In this document: in pieces, positions 9,491 through 18,726 of the stretch
Position numbering within the stretch: position 1 is the first letter of the stretch
Layout: the number at the start of each line of letters is the position of its first letter
From: JBBQWT01 sp038210375
GTDB taxonomy: Bacteria; Acidobacteriota; Terriglobia; Terriglobales; Acidobacteriaceae
Length of the DNA stretch: 64,000 bases
Reading direction: 5' to 3'
NCBI GenBank assembly: GCA_038210375.1
Contig: JBBQWT010000002.1
Location: forward strand, 62,001 to 126,000
Program-made: the position numbers and the translations under genes
The notes under the pieces: generated by a model
Seen by the model: only the letters and a program-made list of their open reading frames with translations
Database searches by the model: none
Told to the model about the DNA's origin: nothing

Positions 9491-9723
9491 TTCCCCTCTT
9501 GCCGGCGAGCCCATTGATCCGGGGCGCTGATAATCGGCCCAGAATTGCATACCGGGGCCAAGGAAAGTGTTCAATATTGACCAGTTTTCCAAACCTTCCT
9601 CGATGATAATCGGCGAGCTTATCGAGATAAATTGTAAAGATGAAGTAATTCTGCTTAAATCGTTACAGTACCCGATCAGCTTGACGAAATTTTTCTGAGA
9701 AAGCCATTTAGCAAACTGCAATT

Positions 9724-11307
9724 ATGAGAGTACACCTGATCAATCCGAGTGATTCCTCGTTTGGGACCGCGGTCATCACACCGCGCTGGCTTTTTGTTCT
9801 GGCTGCTGCGACTCCCGAAGCCTTCGGCGATCCAGTAATTTGTGATGAGACCTTGAAACACCTCGATCCCCTCAGCATCGAGCCCGGAGACGTAGTGGGC
9901 ATCGGCATCCATACCGGCAATGCCCTCCGCGGATATGCGGTGGGACAAATTGCCCGCCAACGCGGCGCTTCCGTAGTGTTCGGCGGAATTCAAGCGACGC
10001 TATATCCCGAAGAAGCCATCGAACGGGGTGGCGCGCATGCCGTGGTTCGCGGCGACGGCGATTTGGCTTGGGGCCAGGCGCTGACCGACTGCAAGGCCGG
10101 CGCCATGCGCCAGATTTACGAAGGCGGAAGAATTGAGGCCGGCGATTTCAAGGCCGCGCGTTGGGACCTGCTGCCCCCTGACAGCTATATGTGGGCTTCA
10201 GTCCAAACCGTGCGCGGATGTCCCAAGCATTGCTCATTCTGTTCCGTGTGGAAGACCGATGGCCAGCGGCCGCGGCAGCGCGCATCGGATGCCGTGATCC
10301 AGGAAATCGTGGAGCTTCGCCGCCTCGGCTATCGCTTCATTGCCCTGGCGGACGATAACTTCTATCCCGTGGCTTTTACCGACATCAAACTGGCGGAACG
10401 GCAGAACAACGCGCAGAAGGTCAAAGAACTTAAGGAAATCCGCGCCGAACGGTTTGAATTCATGGCCCGCCTGGCGGAACTGCCCGGCGATATGAACTTC
10501 TTTACCCAGATCACCATGGAAGCTGCCGAAGATCCCGAATTCCTCGACGCCATGAAGCGGGCGAAGATTCGCGGCGCCCTGGTGGGCATCGAATCCGTGA
10601 CCGCCGAAGGCTTGAAGACTGTCTATAAGGACTTCAACTACTCGGGCGATGACCTGATCCATAACTTGCAGAAATTCCGCGAACACGGGGTGCACGTTCT
10701 GGGTTCATTCATTTTTGGATTGCCGTCAGACCGCGAAGATACGTTTGCCGCCACTCAGGACCTGGCGCAGAAGGCCAACATTACCTTTGCGCAGTTCGTA
10801 ATGCTTACCCCCTTCCCCGGCACGGTTGACTTCGAAAAGTGGGAGAAAGCGCAGGGCGCCGACGTCGAAAAGGTTGAGGGCGTTCCCCTGACGCGCTACT
10901 GGCTAATCCCCCCCGAGAAGCGCCCTAAGATGTTTATGCCCCATCCTTCCATGACTTCGGAGGAAATGCGCGCCCGCACCCAGGGGGTCTGGGACGATTT
11001 TTATAGTCTGAGCTCAATCTGGAAGCGGTCGTCCTGCACCCCCACTCTGAGATCGCGGCTCGCATTCATGTTCATCTCCAAACTCTACCGGCAGATGTAC
11101 GCCAGCACCGGCATCTCCACCGACAGCGCGCGCCGCAGCAACGCTACCCAGTGGGCGCGCCTGTTGGCCAAGCCCTGCCGGAAGCTTTTTCAGGCGGCCC
11201 CCATGCCTGGTCTGCAGGTCCCCCACCGGAAGCCGATCACCTTTCCGGCAAATCCCGTGGTCGCGGGCGCTTCTTCCAGTGAAAGTTCTTTCAAGATGAT
11301 GGGATGA
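9724..11307 (+). CDS. B12-binding-type radical SAM protein
   Basis: A 527-aa protein with an N-terminal cobalamin-binding-like Rossmann domain (about residues 1-130, VVGIGIHTGNALRG and VVFGGIQATLYPE) followed by a radical SAM domain with the [4Fe-4S] motif C166, C170, C173 (RGCPKHCSFC) and the later SFIFGLPSDREDT strand. The DxHxG cobalamin motif is not obvious. The final 100 residues are helical and family-specific. The reaction is unknown; related proteins perform methylations or other radical chemistry. It stands alone, 68 bases before a class II aldolase gene in the same direction. A paralogue lies at 21735. Confidence 0.85.
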   Translation: MRVHLINPSDSSFGTAVITPRWLFVLAAATPEAFGDPVICDETLKHLDPLSIEPGDVVGIGIHTGNALRGYAVGQIARQRGASVVFGGIQATLYPEEAIERGGAHAVVRGDGDLAWGQALTDCKAGAMRQIYEGGRIEAGDFKAARWDLLPPDSYMWASVQTVRGCPKHCSFCSVWKTDGQRPRQRASDAVIQEIVELRRLGYRFIALADDNFYPVAFTDIKLAERQNNAQKVKELKEIRAERFEFMARLAELPGDMNFFTQITMEAAEDPEFLDAMKRAKIRGALVGIESVTAEGLKTVYKDFNYSGDDLIHNLQKFREHGVHVLGSFIFGLPSDREDTFAATQDLAQKANITFAQFVMLTPFPGTVDFEKWEKAQGADVEKVEGVPLTRYWLIPPEKRPKMFMPHPSMTSEEMRARTQGVWDDFYSLSSIWKRSSCTPTLRSRLAFMFISKLYRQMYASTGISTDSARRSNATQWARLLAKPCRKLFQAAPMPGLQVPHRKPITFPANPVVAGASSSESSFKMMG

Positions 11308-11375
11308 TAGATAGAATCGACCTGAATTATGCCAGGTCATAATTGCCGTCTTAAGGGATCAAGGGAGAAGTCGAG

Positions 11376-12095
11376 ATGAAAACCTCACTGCACGCCGCCC
11401 CCACAGAACGCCAGCTGCGCCAGGGCCTTGTGCGCTTTGGCCGGATGCTCCATGCGCAGGGCTTCGTGGCCGCCACCGATGGCAACCTCTCGGCTCGTCT
11501 CGATTCCGAACGCGTGATCGTCACCCCCACCGGATTCAGCAAAGGCATGATGTCCACGTGCGATATGGTCATCGTGGACATGGCGGGCAATAAGCTTTCA
11601 GGCTCCTGCAACGCTTCCAGTGAAATCGCCATGCATCTCACCATTTATGCGATGCGGCCCGAAATCGGCGCAGTGGTGCATGCCCATCCCTGCACCGCCA
11701 CCGCATTTGCTTCCGCCGGCATGGCCCTCGATGAGCCTTTGTGTTCTGAAGTCGTGATCGCGCTGGGTACGGTGCCGCTGGCGCCCTACGCCACCACCGG
11801 CAGCACCGAACTGAGCGACTCCCTGCGGCCCTTTATTCGCGACCATGAAGCCATTCTGATGGCCAATCACGGCGTCGTCTCCTACGGGGAAGACCTTCTG
11901 CATGCTTATTTGAAAATGGAGTTGGTGGAGCATTACGCCAAGATCGTTCTCGCGGCCCGCCAGCTTGGCAGCAAGAAGCTTCTCGACCAGCGCGAGCTGG
12001 GAAAATTGCTGGAAGCCCGCTCCCGCTATGTCGAGAACAGCAATTCGACCCGCGTGGGCCTCAAAACCAATGGCGCCCGCCATATCGAAAATTAA
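11376..12095 (+). CDS. Class II aldolase/adducin family protein (FucA/AraD-like)
   Basis: A 239-aa class II aldolase. It shows ATDGNLSARLD near the N-terminus, TPTGFSKG, the metal-binding HAHPCTATAFA and the third ligand in ANHGVVSYG. This is the zinc-dependent fold of L-fuculose-1-phosphate aldolase, L-ribulose-5-phosphate 4-epimerase and methylthioribulose dehydratase; the exact substrate cannot be read from sequence. AAGGGAG lies about eight bases before the ATG. It is convergent with the giant hydrolase fusion (21 bases between stops). Confidence 0.88.
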   Translation: MKTSLHAAPTERQLRQGLVRFGRMLHAQGFVAATDGNLSARLDSERVIVTPTGFSKGMMSTCDMVIVDMAGNKLSGSCNASSEIAMHLTIYAMRPEIGAVVHAHPCTATAFASAGMALDEPLCSEVVIALGTVPLAPYATTGSTELSDSLRPFIRDHEAILMANHGVVSYGEDLLHAYLKMELVEHYAKIVLAARQLGSKKLLDQRELGKLLEARSRYVENSNSTRVGLKTNGARHIEN

Positions 12096-12116
12096 CTTTA
12101 TGGTTTGAGGGTTTTA

Positions 12117-15100
12117 TTACTTCTTCATTTTGGGTGGCGGTCCCAGGGTCCCGTCTCTGAGGAACCGATTGGTCACCAGCTTGAACATCGATGGCTGGTC
12201 GGTGAAAGCAAAATGTCCGGCATTCTTAAGCACCACCAGTTCACCCTTGGGAATTAATTTTTTGGTGTTCTCGGCGGCCGCGTTGTCACCTTCCCGGTCT
12301 CCCCAGACCAGCAGCGTGGGAATACTCAGTCCTTCCAGTTGAGCGGTCAGGTCGTCATCGGGCATGCTCGGCGCGGTTTCCGCCGCTACCTGCCCTTTCT
12401 TGCCTGAGACCACCCTGGCCGGGTAAGCCCCCGAGGGAGTGGTATTGACCAGAATCAGTTTTCCCACCCGGTCCGACTGGTCATTGGCCAATTGCACCGC
12501 CACTCTTCCACCGAAGGAATGTCCGATGAAATCGGGAGTGGCTATAGCAAGCTCGTCCATCGCAACCTGCAGCCAGGTGGCATAGTCTTTTACATCCCAG
12601 GCGCTGGCTGTCTTGGCGCTTTCTCCATGTCCAGGGAATTCCAGCGCGGTAACCGCATAGTTGGCCGCCATGGTTTCGATCACTGGCGTCAGGCTTTCTA
12701 CCGACGAACCCCAGTCATGCAGCACAAGAATTTCTTTGCCTGTTCCCGCCTTGCGATAACGCGTGCGAATTGTGCCCACTTCAATGACTTTATAAAGAGA
12801 GCTCTCGGCGAGCAGCGGCGGCGAAGAGGCAGCCCCGCGGCCTTCCGCGGAATCGATCGCTTCCGCGGCCATTGCCCCACCCGTAGTGCGTTCCGCGGAT
12901 TCAGCTTCAGCCTTGACCTGTGCCGCCGCAACCTCCTGCAGATCCAGATGCAGCTTGACTCGCGCACTCTCTTCGCGCGCCCTGGTCTCCGCTTCAGCCT
13001 TGGCCCTCGCAACCTCCTGTTGCCTGCGGGCTTCAGATTCCTGCTCGGCCCGTTGGGCCTCTGCTCTCGCTTCCTCTTGCCTCCTGACCCTGCCGGCTTC
13101 AGCTTCGCTGGCTTGGGCTTCCTGTTCACGTGCCTCACGAACCTGCGCCACCGCCAAGGCACGCGCCGCCTCTTCTTTGGCTTCTCTGGCGTTAATCGCT
13201 TCTGCTTCCGCCCTGATCCGCGCTTCAACTTCAACCCGGTCGCGCTCCTCCGCCTCTTCCCGGTCGCGCCCTTCGGCTTCGGCTCGGCTTTGCTCTTCTG
13301 TTTCCGCTTGCTTTCGTGCTTCGGCCTCTTTGCGCTCTCGGGCTTCTGTTTCCGCACGTGCCAGTGCAGCTGTGGCCTCGGCGGCGGCGAGTGCCGACGC
13401 ATGATCGGGCTCGGGCTCGCCCCACGAGAAATCATTACCGCTTTCCGATTCCAGGAAGGCCGCTGCCAGGGCGGAATCGTCGCTTCCTCTTTTTTGGTCG
13501 GTTTCGGCTTGCTCCCTGGCTGCGGCCTTTCTTGCAATCTCTTCCGCTTCAGACCGGTCCAGTTCTCGGTCCTGCGCTTGTGCCGTAAGTTCGGCCCTAG
13601 CCAGTTCCTCGGCGTGCATTTGATTGCGCCGCTCAGCTTCTTGTTCACTGGCCCGCTGGCGTTCCGCCTCTTCGGCTTCGGCTTTGGCGCGTGCCTGTTC
13701 CCGTTCCCGGGCTTTGTTGGCTGCCGCTTTCGCCAGCGTCGCCGCTCCCAACGCATTCAAAGTTTCAGCCTTGGCAGCGGACCGCGCCGCCGCCTCTTGC
13801 CGTGCTGCTCCCTCGGCGGCTTCGTGGGCGCGCGCCTCGCGTAGCGCAAGTGCTGCGTCGGCCTCAGCTTTGGCGCGCGCCGCTTCTTCTCGCGCTCGGG
13901 CGAGATCGGCCTCCAACTGGGCGCGCGCCGACAACTTTCGCCGCTCCGCTTCTTCGGCGGCCGCTTGTGCGCGAGCTTCTTCCCGCGCCTTCTTCGATTC
14001 CGCTTCCGCCTGCATCCGCGCTTGTGCCTCTTGCGCCTTACGCGCCGCAACTTCGACTTGCAGCCGGTCAGAAACTTCTACCGCGCTGGCAATTTGACCT
14101 TCCATCTTTGCCCGGATGGCCAACCGTCTGCGATCAGCTTCGCTGGAGGCAGCCACTGGTTGCGCAAATTCCGGGGCCGTAACTCCTTGGACCCCCGCCG
14201 CTTCCCCTGCGGCGTGTTCCCGCGCTTGTAGGGCGGCTCCGGTCGCCGCCGTTGCAGCTGCCGCGGCAGCAGCCATCGCGGCCGCGGCCAAATGGTCGGC
14301 CCGCCTGGTCTCGTCCGATTCAGCCCGCGCCCTGGACTGCGCCTGTTCCTCCTCGATGGCCGCTGACACCCGTTCCGAACGAGTTGCCTCCGCCGCTTGC
14401 GTTGCGCGGATTTGTTGGGCGAGAATCTCATCCTCGGCCCTGATTCGTTCTGCCTCGCTCTGTGCCTCTGCCCTGATTTTGGCTGCGGCCTCTGCTTCCC
14501 TGCGCGACCGGCCCTCTGCCACCATGGCTGCGGCCATGGACGCAGCAGCTACCGCCTCTGCCTGCGCGCGGGCCCGTTCATCGGCTTGCTTGGTCTCTTC
14601 CACCTTGGCGCGGAAGCGGGCATCTTCTTTGCGATTCTCTACCTCTGCCTGCTCGATAGCGGCTTTTTTGCTCGCTGCTTCCGCTGCCAGGCGGTTCTGT
14701 TCTTTTTCTCGGTGGGCCTGTGCCTGTGCCTCCGCAAGCTCGCCTGCGGCCTTAGCCTTGGCCGCGGCTTCCGCGTCCGCCCGGCGCCGTTCCTCGACCT
14801 TCCTCGCTTGCTCGGCTCGCCTGGCTTCCTCCGCCTTTCGCGCGTCTTCGACTCTCCTGGCTTCTTCCGCTTTTCTGGCTTCGTCTGCTTCTGCCTTTAG
14901 TCGCAGTGCTTCTTGCCTTGCCTCCTCCTCGGCTGCGGCACGCTCCGCTGCCGCTTTCGCTCTGGCAGCAGCCTCCTCTTCCGCGCGGCGGCGTTCTTCG
15001 GCTTTCCTTGCTTCCTCCGCGATCCTCGCTTCTTCTAATCTTCTCGCTTCTTCAACTCTTCTGGCTTCTTCTGCTTCAGCCTTGAGCCGCGCTTCTTCAC

Positions 15101-17132
15101 GTCGGGCCTGCGCTTCCGCTTCCGCTCGTTCAGCTGCGGCTTTGGCGCGCGCCGCCGCTTCGGCTTCGGCGCGCGCTAGCTCTTCCGCCTTTTTGATTTC
15201 CGCGGCCCTGGCTTCAGCCTCTGCTTGTGCGATTGCCGTTGCCTCATGCGTCCTGGCTTCTTCCGCCTGCGCTTCGGCAACCGCCAGGGCCTTCGTCAAC
15301 TCGGCTTCTTCGGCTTCGGTACGGGCTAGTGCTTCTTGCCGGGCCCGGGCTTCCGCCTGGGCTCGTTCACGCACCTCGGCGATCCTCGCCATCATCGAAT
15401 TGGCTTCCGCCCGGGCATGCGCATGGGCATCACGCGCCGCCGCTAGTACGCGCTCACGCCGCAGCGCTTCCTTGGCCTGAGTAGCTTCGAAGGCCGCCAT
15501 CGCAGCCGCTGCTTGTCTCTCCGGCGAATCCTCCGGCGTAATTTCCTGTTCTGCCAGCGGTGTCCCTTGGGTGGCGGCGCCAGCGGCAATCTTCTTCCGA
15601 AACGCTGCCAGCCCGGTGAGGATGAATCCCGATGCGGCCGCAGCCAATCCCACGGTATCGCGCTTCGCGTCTTGTGACATTGCTTCGGCCTCGATTGCGC
15701 TCGAAGCTTGTTCCGGCTGCAACTTCGCCGATTCAATCCGCGCGGCGGCGACAACTTCCTCTTTGCCGGACTGGGCCTGCTTCTTCGCCTCAGTCGCCGC
15801 TGCTTTGGCGGCCACCCGTTCAGCCTCTGCCTGGGCGCGCCGCTCAACCTCTTTCTGTTGCGTGGCTGCCTCCTCAGCTCGCGTTCGCGCTCGCCACTCT
15901 TCTCTGGCCTTCGCTTTTTCCGCCTGGGCCGCAAACCTGGCTTCTCGTTGTTGTGCTTGTCTTGCTTTCACCTCGGCGTCGGCTTGGGCGCGCCGCTCTA
16001 CCTCTTTCCGTTGCGCTGCTTGATCTTCAGCGCGCACCCGGGCATGCAACTCTTCTCGGGCCTTCGCCTTCTCCACCCGCGCCGCAATCTCGGTTTCTCT
16101 TTTGCCTTCGGCCGTTACCCCAGTGGCCTGAGCCGCCGCCACCCCGTCTTCAGACGCATCCGGCTCGCCTTTCATGATTGCTTCGCCAGAAAACATCTGC
16201 CGTAAGCTGGCGAGCCCTGCCGCCAGGAATCCCACCCCCGCGGCCACGCCAAACTGTTCGCGTCCAGCGCCCTCGGCTCGCGCTTCCACCGCTTCTCCGG
16301 ATTTCGCTCGCGCCGCGGCGGCAAACTCTTCCTTCTTCGCCCGAGCTTGCTTCTTTGCATCGGCGGCTGCCGCCTTGGCGGCGGCACGGTCTGCGTCCAT
16401 CTGCGCCCGGCGTTCGATCTCTTTCTGTCTGGCGGCTTCCGACTCTTCGCGCGCCCGAGCTTGCATTTCCTCCCTGGCTCTGGCCTTCTCTGTCTGGGCC
16501 GCCGCCTTCGCCTCGGTGTTTGCCCGGGCTTCTTCCGCCGCTCTTGAGCGCGCAGCATCGGCAGCAGCCTGCCCCGCCGCAAGCTCCCCCAGCCGGGCAT
16601 TCGCGTCAACCGGACCGGCGCGGCGTCGCGCGACGTTGGCCCTCGCCTGGCTCGACGCCAGCTGGGCGCGGCGCACGAAATCAGCCCGCAGCCTCGCTTC
16701 AAGAGACTCCCCGGCGGACGCAAAATTTTGCGCGTCCACTGGCTTCTCTCTTTGCGGTGATGAAAATTCCGGCTGTGGATACCCGGGTTCCTGAACCTCC
16801 GCCGCGGACGCAATCGGCTCGGTGGCCTCCGGTTCGGTCGCCACCGAGTGGCTGCTGCTCGCCGTTCGGATCTGCATGATTTCCGCTTCGGAATAAATAA
16901 CCTGATCGCTCAAGGCCACCATCGTGGCAGGTGAACCAGAATCGGAATCCGCACCGAGTGACGCGGTCTTGCCGTCAGTAAAATAAAATTGAAAAAGGTA
17001 GTACCAGATCAAGGAAAGAGCGGCCGCAAACCCAAAATAATGGGTCCATTGCGTTTCTCTGCCCGCAACGAACAGCGGCAGACCGAGAAGGACGATCCCC
17101 ACTACCAGCAAGATTACTCTGGCCCTGCTCAT
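12117..17132 (-). CDS. Giant membrane-anchored coiled-coil protein with C-terminal alpha/beta hydrolase
   Basis: A 1671-aa open frame. Two membrane helices lie near residues 5-25 and 31-52. A huge Ala/Glu/Arg/Lys-rich, TolA-like region follows (about 130-1440) with near-continuous helix-forming heptads. It is interrupted by two similar short hydrophobic stretches near 300 (GVGFLAAGLASLRQMFSG) and 505 (SGFILTGLAAFRKKIA). The C-terminal 225 residues form a complete alpha/beta hydrolase: LVLHDWGSS oxyanion strand, GHSFGGRVA nucleophile elbow, WGDREGD and NAGHFAF for Asp and His. The enzyme would sit at the end of a very long stalk, on which side of the membrane depends on topology. Long antisense open frames here are by-products of the biased composition. 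The start is supported by a good N-terminal hydrophobic segment. Confidence 0.85.
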   Translation of the reverse strand: MSRARVILLVVGIVLLGLPLFVAGRETQWTHYFGFAAALSLIWYYLFQFYFTDGKTASLGADSDSGSPATMVALSDQVIYSEAEIMQIRTASSSHSVATEPEATEPIASAAEVQEPGYPQPEFSSPQREKPVDAQNFASAGESLEARLRADFVRRAQLASSQARANVARRRAGPVDANARLGELAAGQAAADAARSRAAEEARANTEAKAAAQTEKARAREEMQARAREESEAARQKEIERRAQMDADRAAAKAAAADAKKQARAKKEEFAAAARAKSGEAVEARAEGAGREQFGVAAGVGFLAAGLASLRQMFSGEAIMKGEPDASEDGVAAAQATGVTAEGKRETEIAARVEKAKAREELHARVRAEDQAAQRKEVERRAQADAEVKARQAQQREARFAAQAEKAKAREEWRARTRAEEAATQQKEVERRAQAEAERVAAKAAATEAKKQAQSGKEEVVAAARIESAKLQPEQASSAIEAEAMSQDAKRDTVGLAAAASGFILTGLAAFRKKIAAGAATQGTPLAEQEITPEDSPERQAAAAMAAFEATQAKEALRRERVLAAARDAHAHARAEANSMMARIAEVRERAQAEARARQEALARTEAEEAELTKALAVAEAQAEEARTHEATAIAQAEAEARAAEIKKAEELARAEAEAAARAKAAAERAEAEAQARREEARLKAEAEEARRVEEARRLEEARIAEEARKAEERRRAEEEAAARAKAAAERAAAEEEARQEALRLKAEADEARKAEEARRVEDARKAEEARRAEQARKVEERRRADAEAAAKAKAAGELAEAQAQAHREKEQNRLAAEAASKKAAIEQAEVENRKEDARFRAKVEETKQADERARAQAEAVAAASMAAAMVAEGRSRREAEAAAKIRAEAQSEAERIRAEDEILAQQIRATQAAEATRSERVSAAIEEEQAQSRARAESDETRRADHLAAAAMAAAAAAATAATGAALQAREHAAGEAAGVQGVTAPEFAQPVAASSEADRRRLAIRAKMEGQIASAVEVSDRLQVEVAARKAQEAQARMQAEAESKKAREEARAQAAAEEAERRKLSARAQLEADLARAREEAARAKAEADAALALREARAHEAAEGAARQEAAARSAAKAETLNALGAATLAKAAANKAREREQARAKAEAEEAERQRASEQEAERRNQMHAEELARAELTAQAQDRELDRSEAEEIARKAAAREQAETDQKRGSDDSALAAAFLESESGNDFSWGEPEPDHASALAAAEATAALARAETEARERKEAEARKQAETEEQSRAEAEGRDREEAEERDRVEVEARIRAEAEAINAREAKEEAARALAVAQVREAREQEAQASEAEAGRVRRQEEARAEAQRAEQESEARRQQEVARAKAEAETRAREESARVKLHLDLQEVAAAQVKAEAESAERTTGGAMAAEAIDSAEGRGAASSPPLLAESSLYKVIEVGTIRTRYRKAGTGKEILVLHDWGSSVESLTPVIETMAANYAVTALEFPGHGESAKTASAWDVKDYATWLQVAMDELAIATPDFIGHSFGGRVAVQLANDQSDRVGKLILVNTTPSGAYPARVVSGKKGQVAAETAPSMPDDDLTAQLEGLSIPTLLVWGDREGDNAAAENTKKLIPKGELVVLKNAGHFAFTDQPSMFKLVTNRFLRDGTLGPPPKMKK

Positions 17133-17680
17133 AACGGATCAATTCCTGGGCTGAGGGGTTTTCTCATGCGCCTATATCTTAAAACGTGGGAGAAATATTT
17201 AGTCAGGGCGGTTACCAGAATGGTGATCTCTCGTCGTGCGCTGGAGCAGCGGAGTCCAACCAGGCTTCGGATCAAATGTTGCCCCCATGACTTCGCTGAC
17301 TGCTGATTTTATCAGAACTTACACGCGGTTCTTTTCGCTTCCATGTCTTCTCAGGGGTAACGCCTTAGGATACGACCGAAACCGGGTGAATCGCGGTATG
17401 CGCCAGTCCCGCCTTCCGCGGCGTCATTCCCTTTGGCTTTGGTCTCGAAGACCCGATCGCAGGGAGTCTCCGCGGCTTTGTTGCAATGGTTGATTCGCCT
17501 TTCAGGAGTTTCTCGAGTCACAGCATTTTCCTCTAGTTCACCGAAGGTGGCAATCGGCATTCATCATTGCGAGGAACCTGTGGGCGTCCGCAGTCCTGGA
17601 CCAGGCAATGCCGGCAGCCTGAGCTTCCCGGAGTAACATTATTTAAGGGACGCTCCCCGCCGGGGGCGGCAAGGAGAAGA
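17133..17680. other. Divergent intergenic region
   Basis: This 548-base stretch separates two divergent genes, so it should hold promoters for both. The part near 17160-17210 is AT-rich (TATATCTTAAAACG and GAAATATTTAG) and suits a leftward promoter, but I cannot fix -35/-10 boxes. The right half has no convincing coding frame; the open frame of the HEPN-like gene extends into it to 17567, but without conserved features. Confidence 0.4.
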
Positions 17681-18667
17681 GTGGCGTTAGATCTGCAAGA
17701 ATATTTCAAGAAGTTTCCCGAGGTTTGCAAGCGCAAGTACGGGCGCGCCTACAACCTCGCGGCCATGGAAAAACAATTCGCATCGCTGCGCGAAGGCAAG
17801 CGCTGGCTGGCTGCGAGAGACGTCGCCGCCATCTTCGACCCGCAGAATACTCCCTTCGCCCGATACTGGCAGGCGCCCGCCGCTAAAGACATCGATAAGC
17901 CTCTCGCTTCCGCCCGCATCATGCTTACCGGCGACCCCGCGCAGCGGGAACCGCTGGTGCTCCGCCTGTTGGAGGTGTTTCACAGTATCGCCATTATGTC
18001 CCTGGTGCTGCGCATGGTTCTGCCCAAGTTCTATGGAGTCTTCAGTACGCCCGTGGTGCACCTGCTGCAGGTAAATCGCGGGGCCACCGGGGAGCTCTAC
18101 CTCGCGTATTGCGATGAACTGGCGGAATGGGCAAAGCACTTTGGCATGGCTTCCGTCGCTGACACCGAAATGGCCCTGTGGGCTTTCGCCGAGCTCACCA
18201 AGGCTGCCGGCAACGATGTTGCCGAAGGGTCGCAGTCTTTCGAGGACGACATCTGGATTCAACGCCGGCGGGTCGCTCATGTGGTAAGACCTTTTCTCCG
18301 TCGCTATGGCAGGCTGCAGCTTGCCCGTATTCTGCTGCACGAAGACCCACGCCTGGCGGGAAAGATCGCCGCCGAAGAATATGAACGCCTGCTGGGAATC
18401 GCTTCAAAACGTTTCTGCCGCAGGCCGCTCGACCGCCGCACCGGTTCGGTGGATAAATTGCTCGACGAGCTTGCCCAGCAAAACGTTATTTCGTTGCACG
18501 ACAAGACCGACCTTCGCGGCATCTGGTCAACTCGCAATGCGGCGGTCCATCCTGGCGGCCCGCCTCCGTCAACAGAGGCAATCGAGCTGATGATCGATCG
18601 CATTCAAAGTATCTGCACCTCGTGGGAACAGCGCACTCCCGCATTAGCTGAATCAAGCGCCACTTAA
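17681..18667 (+). CDS. Hypothetical protein with HEPN/DUF4145-like RxxxxH motif
   Basis: A 328-aa mostly helical protein. The start is placed at GTG 17681 because AAGGAG precedes it by four bases and the protein then begins with VALDLQEYFKKFPEV. The final 90 residues carry NVISLHDKTDLRGIWSTRNAAVHPGG, which contains an R-x4-H motif (RNAAVH) as in HEPN-fold nucleases and DUF4145-like C-terminal domains. This could be an RNase-like or a nucleotide-binding helical bundle. No obvious antitoxin (MNT/NTase) is adjacent, so a toxin role is not supported by context. The rest of the protein is unrecognised. Confidence 0.7.
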   Translation: MALDLQEYFKKFPEVCKRKYGRAYNLAAMEKQFASLREGKRWLAARDVAAIFDPQNTPFARYWQAPAAKDIDKPLASARIMLTGDPAQREPLVLRLLEVFHSIAIMSLVLRMVLPKFYGVFSTPVVHLLQVNRGATGELYLAYCDELAEWAKHFGMASVADTEMALWAFAELTKAAGNDVAEGSQSFEDDIWIQRRRVAHVVRPFLRRYGRLQLARILLHEDPRLAGKIAAEEYERLLGIASKRFCRRPLDRRTGSVDKLLDELAQQNVISLHDKTDLRGIWSTRNAAVHPGGPPPSTEAIELMIDRIQSICTSWEQRTPALAESSAT

Positions 18668-18726
18668 TCACGCCGGGAGGGCACGGGGGGCGCCGCAGCC
18701 GGCACCGGACCGCCCGACTTGTAAAA

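Noticed and set aside
12492..15480. Long plus-strand open frames (450 and 454 codons) antisense to the coiled-coil gene
   Set aside because: They are low-complexity mirrors of an Ala/Glu/Arg-rich gene, with Ser/Arg/Cys-rich products and no ribosome site or family match.
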